DNA of 64,000 nucleotides from Halichondria panicea (Eukaryota > Porifera > Demospongiae > Suberitida > Halichondriidae): the NCBI RefSeq assembly GCF_963675165.1, contig NC_087379.1, positions 5,163,442-5,227,441 of the forward strand, in the 5' to 3' direction. This document shows, one piece after another, positions 21,027-33,300 of this stretch. How positions within the stretch are numbered: the first letter of the stretch is position 1; each line of letters starts with the position of its first letter. The notes below the pieces were generated by a model that did no database searches, was not told the origin of the DNA, and saw only the letters and a list, made by a program, of their open reading frames with translations. Made by a program: the position numbers and the translations under genes.

Positions 21027-23673
21027 TTATAGCGACATGTTGAATGTCCCCTTGTAAACAGTTGTTGTACACTCATCACTACCATTTTGTGCACCACTAA
21101 TAACTAAAAATTCAGCTGGAGAAATAGATGCTATACAAGCAGCTGACATTTTTGTTGGTAAATCACTGATGTGAATCCACGAGCCCAATGAAATCGAGTA
21201 AGCATAAATAGTTTCCACCCTTTGCTTGTTAAAAACATCTTGACTTGTGGTTCCCCCTATGGCTAAGATTATATTCGATGCGATAAGTACTGATGGCCAA
21301 TATACTGGTGTATTAGGTATCTCGCTCCAAATGGATTCAGCGGCAGTGTTACTATCCGTTGATTTCTCAGACATCAGATTCTCAAGGGAAGTAATGAATG
21401 CTCTATTAAGTCGCTCTTCTTTGTTACGACCGCCCATTAGATATACGTTCCCATTCGAATGAACTCCCCCTGTTACATGCCAACAATTAATTGGCAACTT
21501 GTCTACTTGACTCCACGAATTTGTTTTGGTATTGTATACTTCCACAGCATCTGTACAGGTATGATTTGTTGTACTTATTACTCCTCCGGCTACGATAAGG
21601 CATGACGGATGGCTGATGACTGTTGGTGTACGTCTAGGGGTCGGCATGGGTGTCTCTGTATCAATAAATATACTTTCACCTGATCGATGCACAATTTGTT
21701 TGTACATGTCACCAACTACATGATTGTATACTGGAGCAATTCCTCCTATTGAGACCAACGTGCCATTGATACATCCAAGGCTGAAAAATGCACAATACAT
21801 ATTTTGTATTGGGGTTTGCCACTCCTCATTGTGTAAATTGTATCGATGTACTTTCATTGCGCTTGTGATATGGTGATTGCTTGTGAATTCTCCACCACTG
21901 TAGTATAGGGTGTCTGCAATAACGATTGCTCGTCCACCAATCAGGGCAGTTGGAGCATGTTTAGCACACCGGCTGAAAGAGAGGGAAGCTTGTACACACT
22001 GTGTGTATGCGTATACAATCAGTATTACTACACGAATGTATTAATGTATTAATCATATAGATATCATATAGTGGGGGGGGGGCAGGGGTGACCCCAAAAT
22101 GCTCAACTTCTCCCCGTATAGAATAATGACATCATGACTTTAGGTAACTAGATACAGTGGTGCACTAGCATAAAATCGGGGGTGTGGTCAACAAATGTGG
22201 GAGTGGTTAAACATTTTGCGAATCGATGAAACCATGTATTACCTGTGGTGAAGATGTTGATGTGAGGTAGTCTCTTGTTCTACTCAATTGTCTGTTAAGG
22301 CCCATAATGATAGCTTCTTTTTTGTCCAAAGCATCTCTAGTATATCTTAGGATTGGGTTAAGTGACTCGCACTCTGCGTTTTTTCTCTCGTATGCAGCTG
22401 TCTTTTCAAATAGCTCCGTTTCTTGTATGCTCAGCGTTGCCTTCTGTGCAGATACCTGTTGTTGTAGCACTTCTGCCTCTTCTTTGGTATCCTTTAATGT
22501 ACTAGTTAAGCTAGAGTTTTCAGCTTCTCGTAATGAGGCGATGCCTTCTTGGTTAGCAGCTTGTAATTTTACCTGTTCAATTTCGACTGAATAGGCTAGT
22601 GTGGTACTTAATAACTCAGCCTTTAGATTGGAAATTTCTTCTTGAATAGAGCAGATCCGTCTTACATTTTCTTCTGTACTAGCTTGAGCTTCAATCGATA
22701 TTTTCTCCACTTCCTGCTGTAAATCGTTTTTTTGAGCATCGTCTTCGCTGATTCTACGAAGCATCTCCACTCTGTTTTCAAAGGAGGGTGGGTGTTGAAG
22801 AACAATGTCTCTCAATCTCCCTAAAATCTCTTGTGCATGTGGACGGAAATCTGGATTGTTGCTAAGACACATTCTAATCAGATTCAACAATGGATGATCT
22901 CCGATCTTACGGATGAAGTATTCTCGTCTTTCGAACTCTGTGACAGCTATCACTTTTCTAGGGTTGGCTGGGTCAACTCTATTTGGACCGATTTTTGGAG
23001 CTGGCCATTCTGCCGTGAAGACATGCACCATCAAAGCTCCAAAGGAGAATTCATCAACACTCACACCATATTGAGGATCGGCAACCATCACCTCAGGAGG
23101 CATGTAGGCTTGGGTTCCAGGGGTCTCTGTCATTCGCTGTTGGGGGGTTAGATTGACAATCCTAGCAACTCCCAAATCGGAAATTTTTGCTGTCATGTTT
23201 GTACTCAAGAGGACATTGTTGGCTGAAAGATCTCTATGTATTACTGCTGGTGTTTGGCAATGAAGGTAGACCAAACCCAGTGACACATCATGGAGGATAG
23301 AGAAGCTGATCTCAGCGGGGAGAATACCATAGCGCTCGAGACAGCTGGTCAAGTTGGTGGGGAGGAACTCCATGACTAGGATGGGGAACTGAGAGCCCTC
23401 CTCGAAACATACTCCCAAAAACTGGACAATGTTGGGGTGCCTAGTTTGACTGAGCAATCGACACTCCTCCAGATACCTTCGTGCTGCATGCCCGATTCCA
23501 GTCTCGTAGAGAACTTGGTAAAGCTTCTTGCCGGCACATTTCAGGCCTCGATAACTTAGCTCTAGTACAACAGCATAAGAACCTCTACCGAACTCATTCT
23601 CAGTGATAATACTTCCTACTAGCTCAAATTGTTCAAATTCAGCTCTTATTTCTCTATCAAGGTTGTGAGCCAT
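21027..23673 (-). CDS. TKL-like kinase-coiled coil-Kelch fusion protein, copy C (intact)
   Basis: Two exons: 23673-22243 (477 codons, donor GTAATA) and 21998-21027 (323 residues plus stop), joined in phase 0, about 800 residues. The kinase domain has the glycine loop G29-R-G-S-Y-A-V-V, Lys at about 49, H146-R-D-L-S-A-N-N153, D166-L-G and an M-P-P-E-V-M segment in the APE position, so it appears catalytically competent. Residues of about 300-470 form a Glu/Gln/Lys-rich coiled coil. The second exon encodes Kelch-type blades (repeated hydrophobic strand-G-G pairs such as LVSIGGI, LIVAGGV, VYLMGGR, ILAIGGT), presumably a beta-propeller for protein binding. There is no signal peptide; it is likely cytosolic. 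It is antisense between copies of PLOD exons 9 and 10. Substrate and pathway are unknown. It is the only copy here with no visible lesion. Confidence 0.8.
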
Positions 23674-24204
23674 GCTAGCTAGATTCTGCTTTGTGTTTTT
23701 GGGAGATTTATTAGGCGTGCATGCACAGCACCCATTTCTACATCGTATATGGTGAATGTAGATGAATAATAAGTGTGTGTTACAGTGTTAAGCGTATTCA
23801 TTGTGATCACACCATCCCTGTCTTTGACATATAAGGTATTTTGTGTCACATTTTGTATTCACAACTGTATATTGTGTACACAGGGAGGCGTGTCTAGAGA
23901 AGTCATGTGACTACCTGTTCACCGTAGACTCTCTGGCAATGCTCACACAACCATACACTCTGCAGCGGCTGATAGAGGTCAACAGGTCAGATCACCACCA
24001 CCCATCCTCACATGACTCCACACATCTGTTCTATTGCACACGTACACCATTGAAACTCGGATAGTGAGAATCATGCACTATAATTTACAGCCACCAAGCT
24101 AGGGTTATTGAATTCCTATCTGGCTACATTCATGCACCTGTGACTGTCATGTGACCCCTCTCCTCAGGAATGTGGTGTCCCCCATGTTGGTGAGACGTAT
24201 CGAC

Positions 24205-24836
24205 AAAAGGTCAGTGATTCAACACCACCCCCCAACCACGACTACAGTCTGACTGCAGTGTACATGTCATTTACAGGTGTATGTGGTTGTTTTGTTGTTA
24301 CGACTTGTCCCCCCCGGGCCCCCCCTCCCACACACACACACACGCACGCACACACATACACGCACACACACAGAGACCAAGTGGAGAGTGAACTGTATTT
24401 TGTCGGACTCATTGTGCTACAGAACAAACTGAAGGCAGTGACCACGCCCACCATCCTGTCACTTAAGAATGCTGACATTCGCACAGTCATGATCACTGGT
24501 AAGTTGTACTCCATTCTACTATAAAACAATTTGTACATGGTTTACATTACTGTACATGTACATGTACCTGTAGAGGTTAGGTTAGGAGATTAAGCACGAT
24601 CAGTTGGATCCAAGCAAGTGGCTACCGTATTACTAGAATATTTTGCTGGTGAAAAACCTTTGCGAATGAGCAGAACATTTGACCCTTTGCGATCTAACTA
24701 TTGCGTTCTGGCAAGGATCGTGTGTATTTACTAGTAATAATTTAGGTTTTGCGGATTTTATTGTTGCGAATTGATCAACCATCGCAAAGTTCGCAAATCT
24801 TTGATGCTCGCAAAACATTCTAGTAATACGGTATGT
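24205..24836 (+). other. Inserted copy of ATP13A exon 17 region inside the broken PLOD exon 11
   Basis: This stretch matches 53919-54520, which is the end of ATP13A exon 16, intron 16, exon 17 (copy at 24382-24499, one synonymous change noted) and part of intron 17. It interrupts PLOD exon 11' and is flanked by a 29-bp direct repeat of PLOD sequence (24176-24204 and 24834-24862, beginning TGTCCCCCATGTTGGTGAGA). The exon is intact but has no gene context here. Confidence 0.85.
24623..24833. repeat. Inverted-repeat element ACCGTATTACTAGAAT
   Basis: The ends TACCGTATTACTAGAATATT and GCATTCTAGTAATACGGTA-type complement pair with each other (right arm CATTCTAGTAATACGGTA). The same element occurs at 54316-54517 in ATP13A intron 17, so this copy travelled with the inserted segment. 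Confidence 0.75.
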
Positions 24837-26097
24837 CCCCCATGTTGGTGAGACGTATCGACTCTACTCCAACTTTTGGGGAGATGTGGCGCCCAATGCT
24901 AGGTCACATGACTATACAACCATACCGCAGAGAAGCAAAGGCTTTGACTTCATCTTTTAGTTATAGCACAGATGATGCTGTAATAACAGCATCGATAGCT
25001 TTATTGCTCTGTACTGTACTACACCCATTGGTATGCAGCTGTCGTTTTTGAGCTTACTAACAACATAATGAATATTCATACTGTGCTCTCTTATCCCATA
25101 GATTGAAGAGTTCAATCTATGGTTATCCCAAATGTTCAGTGGAGTGTGGAATGTTGCGTTCATCTCGGTGAACTCATGCAGTGGTTGGCCGGAGGATCCC
25201 CCTTCTTGGCGGAGCAAGGAACTGGATGCTGACATGGCATTCTGTGAATGGATGAGGGAAAGGGTGAGCACAGTATGTGTGTGTTTCGGGAGAGGGTATA
25301 ATATTTGTGAGCATCTCATAGTGAGTGTCAAGTTTCTTCATTAGTTGCTTGACCTAAGGCTCGTGCACTTGAATGTAATTATGATTGTACGATCATCTAT
25401 AGTAAACTGTTATTTATTCCCTCAGGGTCACTTCATGTATGTGAGCAACCTGGAGGAGTATGGACACTTGCTGAATGGAGACAATTTTAACACGGACCAC
25501 GTCAACAATGACATGTACATGCTCTTCGACAATAGACTGGTGAGTTGGTCTACTTTAGTTTACGTCAAATAATATATAAGCATTTTGTAGTCGAGGTAAG
25601 ACTGATTATAGTATCAAAATACAGTTGTTGTTGAGTTACAATACAAGTTCGATGAGGAATATGTAGTGGAAATGGTAAATTGAGCTGACAGTGATTTATA
25701 AACCGTACTTGCTTTTTTTCACATTTTCAAGATACGCACACTGTACATTATGTCGGTTTCCCCTGCAGCCTTGTCCAGATGTCTACTGGATCCCATGATT
25801 TCGGAACTCTCAAACTTTGAACTATAAATAAAAGGGCCTTTGTGTGTGTGTATGGAATCAATTGTGTGCACACTATTATGCATGAATCATTAATTTTTGC
25901 TAATATTCGAACAATTTTTGTATAATCAACCCATGTGCAGTTGCGTATTATAGATTACAGATATTGGATAATGTGTATTATAATAATATAAAATAATGTG
26001 TAATAATAATATAGATCTAGTCACAAAAGTTAATTAATGCATGTGCTTGTGCTCAGTTTGTAATGTACTGTGATGAGGTTCTAAATATTTTATCAGT

Positions 26098-28917
26098 TTA
26101 CCGAATTGACAGATTAAAAGTTGCATTGTAGACCGTTTTTGTGGGATGACTCGCCGTGTTAAATCCACCGATAGTAATAAATTCTCGTGTTGGCAAAGAA
26201 GCTACAGTGAGGTTTGCCATTGGGCTCGGTAACTCACCAACGTTAATCCAGGAATTCAACGTGGGAGAATATGCATAGATACACTGATCAATCTCGAAGT
26301 TGCTAAGTTTGGCAGTCTTGTAACCACCCATAGCTAGGACAATGTTGCTTGCAATAATGGCTGACTGGCAATACGCTGGTGTATTCGCAACCTGTCTCCA
26401 GATAGATGGCTGCAGTAAACCTTCGTCTTTCCCTTGAGATAGAAGCTGATCCAACGAGGTGCAAAACATTTCATTGAGTCTACTATTTTCATCTCGATTT
26501 CCAATGACGTACATGGATTCTTTAACAATTCCGACCATTTGAAAGCTGCACAGCTTAGGCATGCTTTCTGCTTGACTCCATTTTGCCGTGCCAATATTGT
26601 AGATCTCAACAATATCAGTGTAATGATCATCTTGGTCTACGATTCCACCAGCAACAACTACACACGATGGCAAACTAACAACCATTGGGCTATGTCTTGG
26701 TGTAGACATATCTCGTATGACTAATTTTTTCATCCCTCTCCTGTGATGAACATGCACAATTTTGTTGGAAGCTTTCTCCATACTGCAATTCCATCCTCCA
26801 ATCGCAACTAGCTGTCTGTTGATGTGTCCAAGACTGAATTGTGCGCACGTCGGATGTTGTGGTAGTTTTGACCATTTCTTAAGACCAATTGTGTAACAGT
26901 GGATATCACATTTCTTCGTTCTGCTGTCTTTGGAATCGAATTCTATTCCGCTGTAGTACAGACAATCGTCAATATTCACACATTGTCCAGCACTTGTTGC
27001 AGTTGGCATGTCTGGATGTCGAGTGAAGGAGAGAGTGGCCTGTAAGGGCTGGAAAATACATGAAATTAAAAAAATACTCGCAATAATACGCAACTGGATT
27101 AACGTTGGTTTCATTATAATTATGCAAATATGCAAAAGATATACCTAGACATACTCAGACCATACCGTATATAGCGCAAAGTTTTCGAGGTGCTAAGTTT
27201 CGGTTAGCAATCCTCCACGAACAAACATAGCTCAATTGATGCATGTGCATCGACTAATTACCGCATAGCGCAAAATTTAACAATTCCAAAATTTAAAAGT
27301 TCCTCGAAAACGTTTGCGCTCTATATACATAATTATGCAGTAGGTTAAAGCACACCTTTCTTTTTGAAGTTAGGTATTCACGTGTTTCAGTCAATTGACT
27401 CTCCAAGGTCTCCAATGACTTAATTCTGCTTTCTTGTCTTTCACATGTACTTTTTTCCAGTTTCAATTCAGTTTCTTGCAATACTATATCATCCTGTAGT
27501 TTACGCATGTGTTCCTGAAGCTCCTGTACCAATCTCTGGCTATCTATCATTTTCCTACTGTGTTGCCCATGTTCATCCGCTAACTGTTTTTTTAGTTGAT
27601 CTACTTCTCCTACAATCTGTATTAGATCTTCTTTGGCAGAATTCAATGGATATAGTATCTACGAGCTCTTCTTCCAGAGAGCTCAATTTGCATTCATTTT
27701 CCGATATTTTTGATTGCATTTCAAAAATCTTGGCTTCCTGATCTTTTTTCTCAGCTAACTGTTTCACTAATTGTGCTTTAGTTTCAGATACGTCACTAGA
27801 ATTAATTTGTTGAGCAGTTATTTTTTCTTGTAATTGTTTTCTTTCAATTGCATGACCTTGTTTCAAGTCGTCAATCTCATCTTCATACTGCATATGCTTC
27901 GTCTCATATTCCTCTTTTAGAGATTCTATTTGCTTCTGGCTTTGCTGGACACATGCAGCTTTTGTCTCCACTTCTTGTTGCAGCTGATTTTTTTCGCTGT
28001 CATGTTCGCTGATTCTTCGCAGCATCTCTACTCTGTTCTTAAAGGAGGGTGGGTGACGGAGAACAATATCACTCAATCTCCTAACAACTTCTGGGGCATT
28101 TGGACGGAGGTTTGGGTTGTTGTTGAGACATCTTTTTATCAGATCCATCAATGGGTGCTCTTCTCCAATGCATTTCAGCAAAGTTTTGCGTCTTTGAATC
28201 TCGGAGACACCTATAACCTTATCAGGACTGTCAAAATCAATTTGAGTTGGACCAAGCTCTTGTGTTAGGCCAAGTTGCTGTGAAAGCTTGAATCATCAAA
28301 ATTCCGAAAGAAAACTGATCAATGCTCGTATCGTAGTGGGGGTTAGCCACCATAACCTCAGGAGGCATGTATGCAGGGGTGCCGGGAACCTCAGTCATTT
28401 GAAGAGGTGTGAGATTCAAGATTCTGGCTACCCCCAGATCCGCTATTTTGGCTGTCATGTTGGAAGAGAGTAGGATGTTGCTCCCAGATAAATCTCTATG
28501 CACAATAGGAGGTGTTTGGCCGTGGAGGTACGCAAGGCCCAGTGACACATCATAGAGAATGGAAAAACTGATCTCATCAGGGAAAATACCGTAGCACTCA
28601 AGACACTTGGTCAAGTTGGTGGGGATAAACTCCATGACAAGGATTGGGAGTTCAGAGCTCTCCTCAAAACAAATTCCGAGAAACTGGACAATATTGGGGT
28701 GCCGCGCTTTAATGAGGAGTTGACATTCTTCGAGATATCTTTTCACTGGGTGACTAGATTTACTTGGGGTTTGGAGAATCGAATGCAGTTTTTTGCCTAC
28801 GCATTTCAGACCTCGATACTTCAGTTCTAGAATAGCAGCAAAAGAACCTCTATCAACTTCACTTCCAATCTCCTCGATATTCAGTTTGAAGTCCTGGAAA
28901 TCTACTTGTTCTGCCAT
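26098..28917 (-). pseudogene. Kinase-coiled coil-Kelch gene, copy D (divergent, two frameshifts)
   Basis: The kinase/coiled-coil exon runs 28917-27356 (donor GTGTGC) and the Kelch exon 27048-26098; the junction is in phase 0. The kinase domain keeps its glycine loop, H-R-D-L-S-G-S-N and D-L-G, and continues A-Y-M-P-P-E-V-M. The frame breaks near 28265, in the C-lobe after A-T-W-P-N, and again near 27648 in a much longer coiled coil. Each is repaired by a single-base change, and reading continues with strong homology in the shifted frame. The Kelch exon is clean. With only two single-base lesions, sequence error in an otherwise good gene is a real alternative. It is more diverged from A-C than these are from each other and lies outside the PLOD duplicate, so it may be the older locus. 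Confidence 0.6.
27164..27328. repeat. Inverted-repeat element, ACCGTATAnAGCGC family
   Basis: The left ACCGTATATAGCGCAAAG and the right CGTTTGCGCTCTATATAC arms pair, with an internal pair around GTTTTCGAGG / CCTCGAAAAC. It occupies most of the intron between the kinase and Kelch exons of copy D. Confidence 0.65.
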
Positions 28918-29096
28918 TGTAGTAAATTTTGAGCCTGCCTCGCCCTATAGATTCTATTTAAAAGTTTTTTACCCCACAGAAGTAAATGATATTTAACACA
29001 CAGGACAATGAATTCGCATATCCATATCCCATGGAACAGGGAAAGACTTTATGATGGCGATAGCACGCATGCGCCCAAAACTTATTGTAATAGTGA
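28918..29096. other. 5' flank of kinase-Kelch copy D, and LINE target site
   Basis: Short non-coding stretch upstream of copy D (which is transcribed leftward). It ends in the left target duplication ATTGTAATAGTGA at 29084-29096. The Met at 29008, which opens a frame running into the LINE, belongs to this host sequence and is not a true start. Confidence 0.6.
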
Positions 29097-29970
29097 CCTG
29101 GCCAAAGAGAAAGGTGCCTCATTGTGGCTTTCAATTGATGACCATGGTTTCTCCCTCCACAAGGGCGCATTCAGAGATGCACTCTGTCTTCGCTATGGCT
29201 GGCCACTGCCATCGACCCCTACTAAATGCAACTGTGGCTCAGCCTTCTCAGCAAACCATGCAATGATTTGCCCAAAGGGCGGCTTCCCAACGATAAGGCA
29301 TAATGAGCTACGTGATCTGACAGCTTCACTTCTCACCAAAGTCTGCCACAATGTTGCCACAGAACCCCGACTACAACCACTAAGCGGAGAGTCTTTATCC
29401 CACCGCTCAGCCATTACCACTGACAATGCCCGTCTTGACATCCGTGCGAGAGGGTTCTGGTCTGCTGCTCAAGACGCATATTTTGATGTGAGGGTTTTCC
29501 ACCCGAATGCGCCCAGCAACAGCTCCAGAACCATCAAAGCTGCCTACAAGAAACATGAAGACGAAAAAAACGGGCTTACGGCCAACGCGTAAGAGACATT
29601 GAGCAAGGAGTTTTCACCCCCCTAGTCTTCTCAACCACAGGTGGACTGGGACAAGAGGCCACCACCTTTTACAATAGATTAGCAGACATGCTCGCCTGGA
29701 AAGAAGGAAAAAATTACTCAGTAGTAATCAGCTGGCTAAGATGCAAGCTATCATTCGCCGCTGTCCGATCATCAATCATGTGCATTCGAGGGACAAGATC
29801 ATCAACTCATCGACCCCTACGTGACGCGGACATTACTCTCGCAACGGAAGAGGGCCCGATCCCTCAAATTTAATCAACTGTAACTGTTTCCAATAAATTA
29901 TTATGTACATGTATACATGCTCTTTTTCCTATTATTAAAAATTGAAATCCAAAAAAAAAAAAAAAAAAAA
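29097..29970 (+). mobile_element. 5'-truncated non-LTR retrotransposon (LINE) with poly-A tail
   Basis: A perfect 13-bp target duplication ATTGTAATAGTGA flanks the element at 29084-29096 and 29971-29983, and it ends in a run of 20 A (29951-29970). The coding part is the C-terminal region of a reverse-transcriptase polyprotein: it holds a Cys/His cluster (C-N-C-G-x3-S-x-N-H-x3-C-x-K-G-G-F) and an R-G-F-W-S-x-A-Q-D-A-Y-F-D-V-R-V-F-x-P segment widespread in invertebrate LINE polyproteins. A frameshift in an A run near 29567 separates the last portion, which ends at about 29873. The reverse-transcriptase core is missing, so the copy is dead. The perfect duplication and clean tail suggest a recent insertion. 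Confidence 0.85.
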
Positions 29971-30301
29971 ATTGTAATAGTGAATACTCGGTGTGATTCC
30001 ACGCCTACGCCAAGTTAGATCTACACGTGTTGTTCATTCAGCTATAAAAATTATAAATGCTAAGATCAAGAATGTACTCATGACCGTCTATTGAACGTCT
30101 CTTCTCTGAGCTCAGAATGAACTTACCCAGGTCATGATAGTGCCAAGTTACTTGTTCGGTTACCCTGTGGAAGAGGACTACAGCAGTCTGGCGAGACCAA
30201 GCTAATATTTGCTAAAGTATTGAATACAATTTACAGCTAGATCGAAATAGTTTTAGAAAACCATTTTTCCCACACACACACGTTATACACATTGTGGCGA
30301 C

Positions 30302-33300
30302 ATGGAAGGAAACTGTGGTAAGAATTTATGTTGTAATTGTGTCGTTGACTGACTATTGGATACATTAAAATTATAATAGAGCGAAGTTTCTTCTGCTGTT
30401 TATAATTATTTGAGGGGACACTTGTATGTACTGAAACTGCTGTGTTTGTATTCGTCCCTGTCTTAGGCACGCCCCCTTTCCTGCAGATAACGTAGTATTG
30501 ATTTATCTCCCGTAAATAAATTAGTTACTCCTTCTCTTGCCTGTAGTCAATGGTGATGTGAGTGAGCTCCCCAATGACACTAACAGTGTACACAAGCACC
30601 CTAACTATGGATCTAACGGAGAGTCCCCTAGTGGCATCAATGGACACTCTGAGAAAGCCAGCAATGAAGCCGTGGAGAAGGACGACACTTCAGCTGAAGA
30701 AGAGGCTCCTAACTGTCCTGTGAGTCGCATACTGAGAGTATAATTATTTTGCTCACAGTATATTAGGCCACCTCAAGTGGTACTCTGGTTTCTGGTCCTC
30801 TAATTGCACGCGAGCGGGTGGCTTTTCTCATTATGTCATTATTGATTTCACCTATGAATCTCATTATTTTGCAAATGAATATAATTTATCAGACTTACTT
30901 TGTATCACATGGACCATTCTGCGCATGCACAGGAGATAGAAATCGAGATCTGATGCTGGCGGTGGACCAGAAACCAGAGAGTATCACTTGGAAATATGGG
31001 GGTTGTGATAAAACAGGGAATGAGAAATGAGGAAATAGGAAATGAGGAAATGAAGAAATAAGAAATAGAATAATTTATGGTTATAATCATCACCATGGCA
31101 TTAATTTTCATCACAATAATTATGACATTGTTATAATAATATTATATAGATGCACAAAAGTAATGACTGATATCAGCCAAGAAGCTAGTAGGTGACTAAG
31201 TATTCAGTTATCAAATATATAATTATAGTGGCACCTCCACACAGTACAGGTTCTCAGACACATTGTAAGAATTAAATTTTACCATCGCTTCAGATGGCAC
31301 AGTGAGCTTTCTTCATTAAAGGTAGCATCAGCTTTCACTAGGCATTGCTTGTGAGAATGGTAATGGGAATTGCTTTCTTCACCCTGTAGCGAGATTGGAT
31401 ATGATACCAGTACAGTGTACTAATGTCATCACTTCCTGCAGCTTTACGACAGGACTGGAAGATTAGAATTTGCTTGGTTTGACAAACAGTTTTGGAAGTT
31501 TCTTTGCTGTTACTTACATGTAGATGTTGACGTTGAGTCCAGTCCATTGACTATCACTTGCCCACCGGATTGTGAAATCGGTGAATGTATTGCCAGTATA
31601 GCCACGCATAGGTAAATTGTTTGAGACTGTGGGACTGTAGGACAGTACATGTAAGTACCGTTACGTAGGTAGATCTGATGTCTGAACCATGCCAGTCGTA
31701 CATGGCACACAAGTAGATAGAGGTAGAGAGTGTCACACCGTGTACCAGAGGAACATAAGTTCTATATGGTGGCAGAGCACCAAGAGACTTGTCACCAGGA
31801 GGTACCTGTAGCTCAGTAGATGTTAGCTTCGTCTTCAGACTTGCTCTGCCCATAGATATGCTCTGCCTAACAGCTTGTTTCTCATTTCTCGTTCTCATTT
31901 CCTCATTTCCTATTTTTTATTTTCCTCATTTCCTCATTTCTCATTCCCTGTTTTATCACCACCCGAGAGTATCACTTGGAATGGCTAAATATGGGTGTTG
32001 TTGCTGTAGCTCGTTAAATATACAAACGCACTTGTAGTATTTGCTCAGCTAGGCTTGGAGCTCTACATGTATGTAAGACTTGTATGTGTACTATAAAGTT
32101 CCTGAGACCCAATAGTCCTCCATTGTGCATTGTATTGTGCATTTTCTGCCTAGTTACACTGCCCACACAACTACCCACAGCCACAGACTGGTTACCGTAT
32201 CAGCATAGTCAAGTCTCTGTTCCTGTATCCCCTAGCAGTCTTGCCCCTCGGCTTTGGTCTGCTCCTAGCTTACTGGTTCCCCCATGTCTGGCTCCGTCTC
32301 ACCTCATGGACCACCCGCCTCAATAAAGCCACCTACGTCATTGTCAAGGTAACAACTCTTATGATTACTATATTGTGGCTTTGAGCCAAGATTTGTCCCC
32401 AAAACATTAGCAAAATAAAACAAGCAAACTCCATAATAATAATTATTAAGCTGTAGAATTGAGCTACAGAGGTATGTAGAATTAGAACTATTTGCAAATT
32501 AGAACAGTTTGCAGGTAGCCTGCAAGAATTGCCACATGGGCTAGTGTAGAGTAGAGGCGTGTGTACACTTGCATTCTGCAGTGTAGTGCTTGTGTGCAGC
32601 TACAATGTGTAATTATGCCTATAGATGTGGTGTTGTAGTGTTCATTGTACAGTCGTGTGTGTGTGTCGTGTATGTACGTGTACATGCATGTATACAGTGT
32701 GGATAAATGTACAATCATGTATAGATGCCTGATGTGTGTTGGTATGATGTGGTGTGATCTCACTGTGTTTGCTACAGGATACTGATGAGAAGAAGCGTGT
32801 GGAGCGTGTACACACTGTACAGTTGCCTCCAGATTTCCATGACAACCCTGAATTAAACCCATTGGCTGTCAATGAAGCAGACCAGACTGTGCTCTTGGTA
32901 ACAGAAAAGAAGAGTATCAGATACTTCACACACAGACACCTCAGGTGAGTTGATGAGGTTACCCTTCAATCAAGTTATGGACTCAATCAGGAGTGCATGA
33001 ATAGAATATTCATGCACTCCTGACTCAATGTATAAGACTATTGCAATGTGGTGGTGCAATACACATGTACTTTAATTGTCACAATGGCACTATAACTATA
33101 TGCAATCGGCTATTGTAGTTTTATTAAAAGCAGGAATTGAATGCAGTCAGTTTCAACACACTGTCACGGCATTCCTATTCACTTCTTTGTTTCCCACACA
33201 ATTAAGCTGACTGAATTCATATGTCATTCACACAAGCTGTACATAATGCACTACCACTGGTACATGTATGACCCCTGTGTGTGATTTTTATAGTCTACCT

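Larger units (their letters stand above)
18100..25910 (+). pseudogene. Partial tandem duplicate of PLOD, broken
   Basis: Copies of PLOD exons appear in the order 17-18, then 9-15. Exon 17' (18102-18131) is interrupted by a foldback element. Exon 18' (18358-18477) has lost bases after the His-His-Asp codons and is out of frame. Exon 9' (18878-18987) is frameshifted. Exon 10' (23882-23985) looks intact. Exon 11' is split by a 0.6-kb insert. Exon 12' (25137-25264) has a small internal deletion. Exon 13' (25427-25541) is clean. Exons 14' and 15' survive as fragments (about 25649-25675 and 25769-25803), and the last runs directly into a copy of the PLOD 3' flank. No start, signal peptide or intact dioxygenase site remains, so no enzyme is expected. 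The duplicate carried the antisense kinase-Kelch gene with it (copies B and C). Confidence 0.85.

Noticed and set aside
29008-29096. N-terminal 30 residues of the frame running into the LINE
   Set aside because: They lie upstream of the target duplication, so they are host sequence read through by chance.
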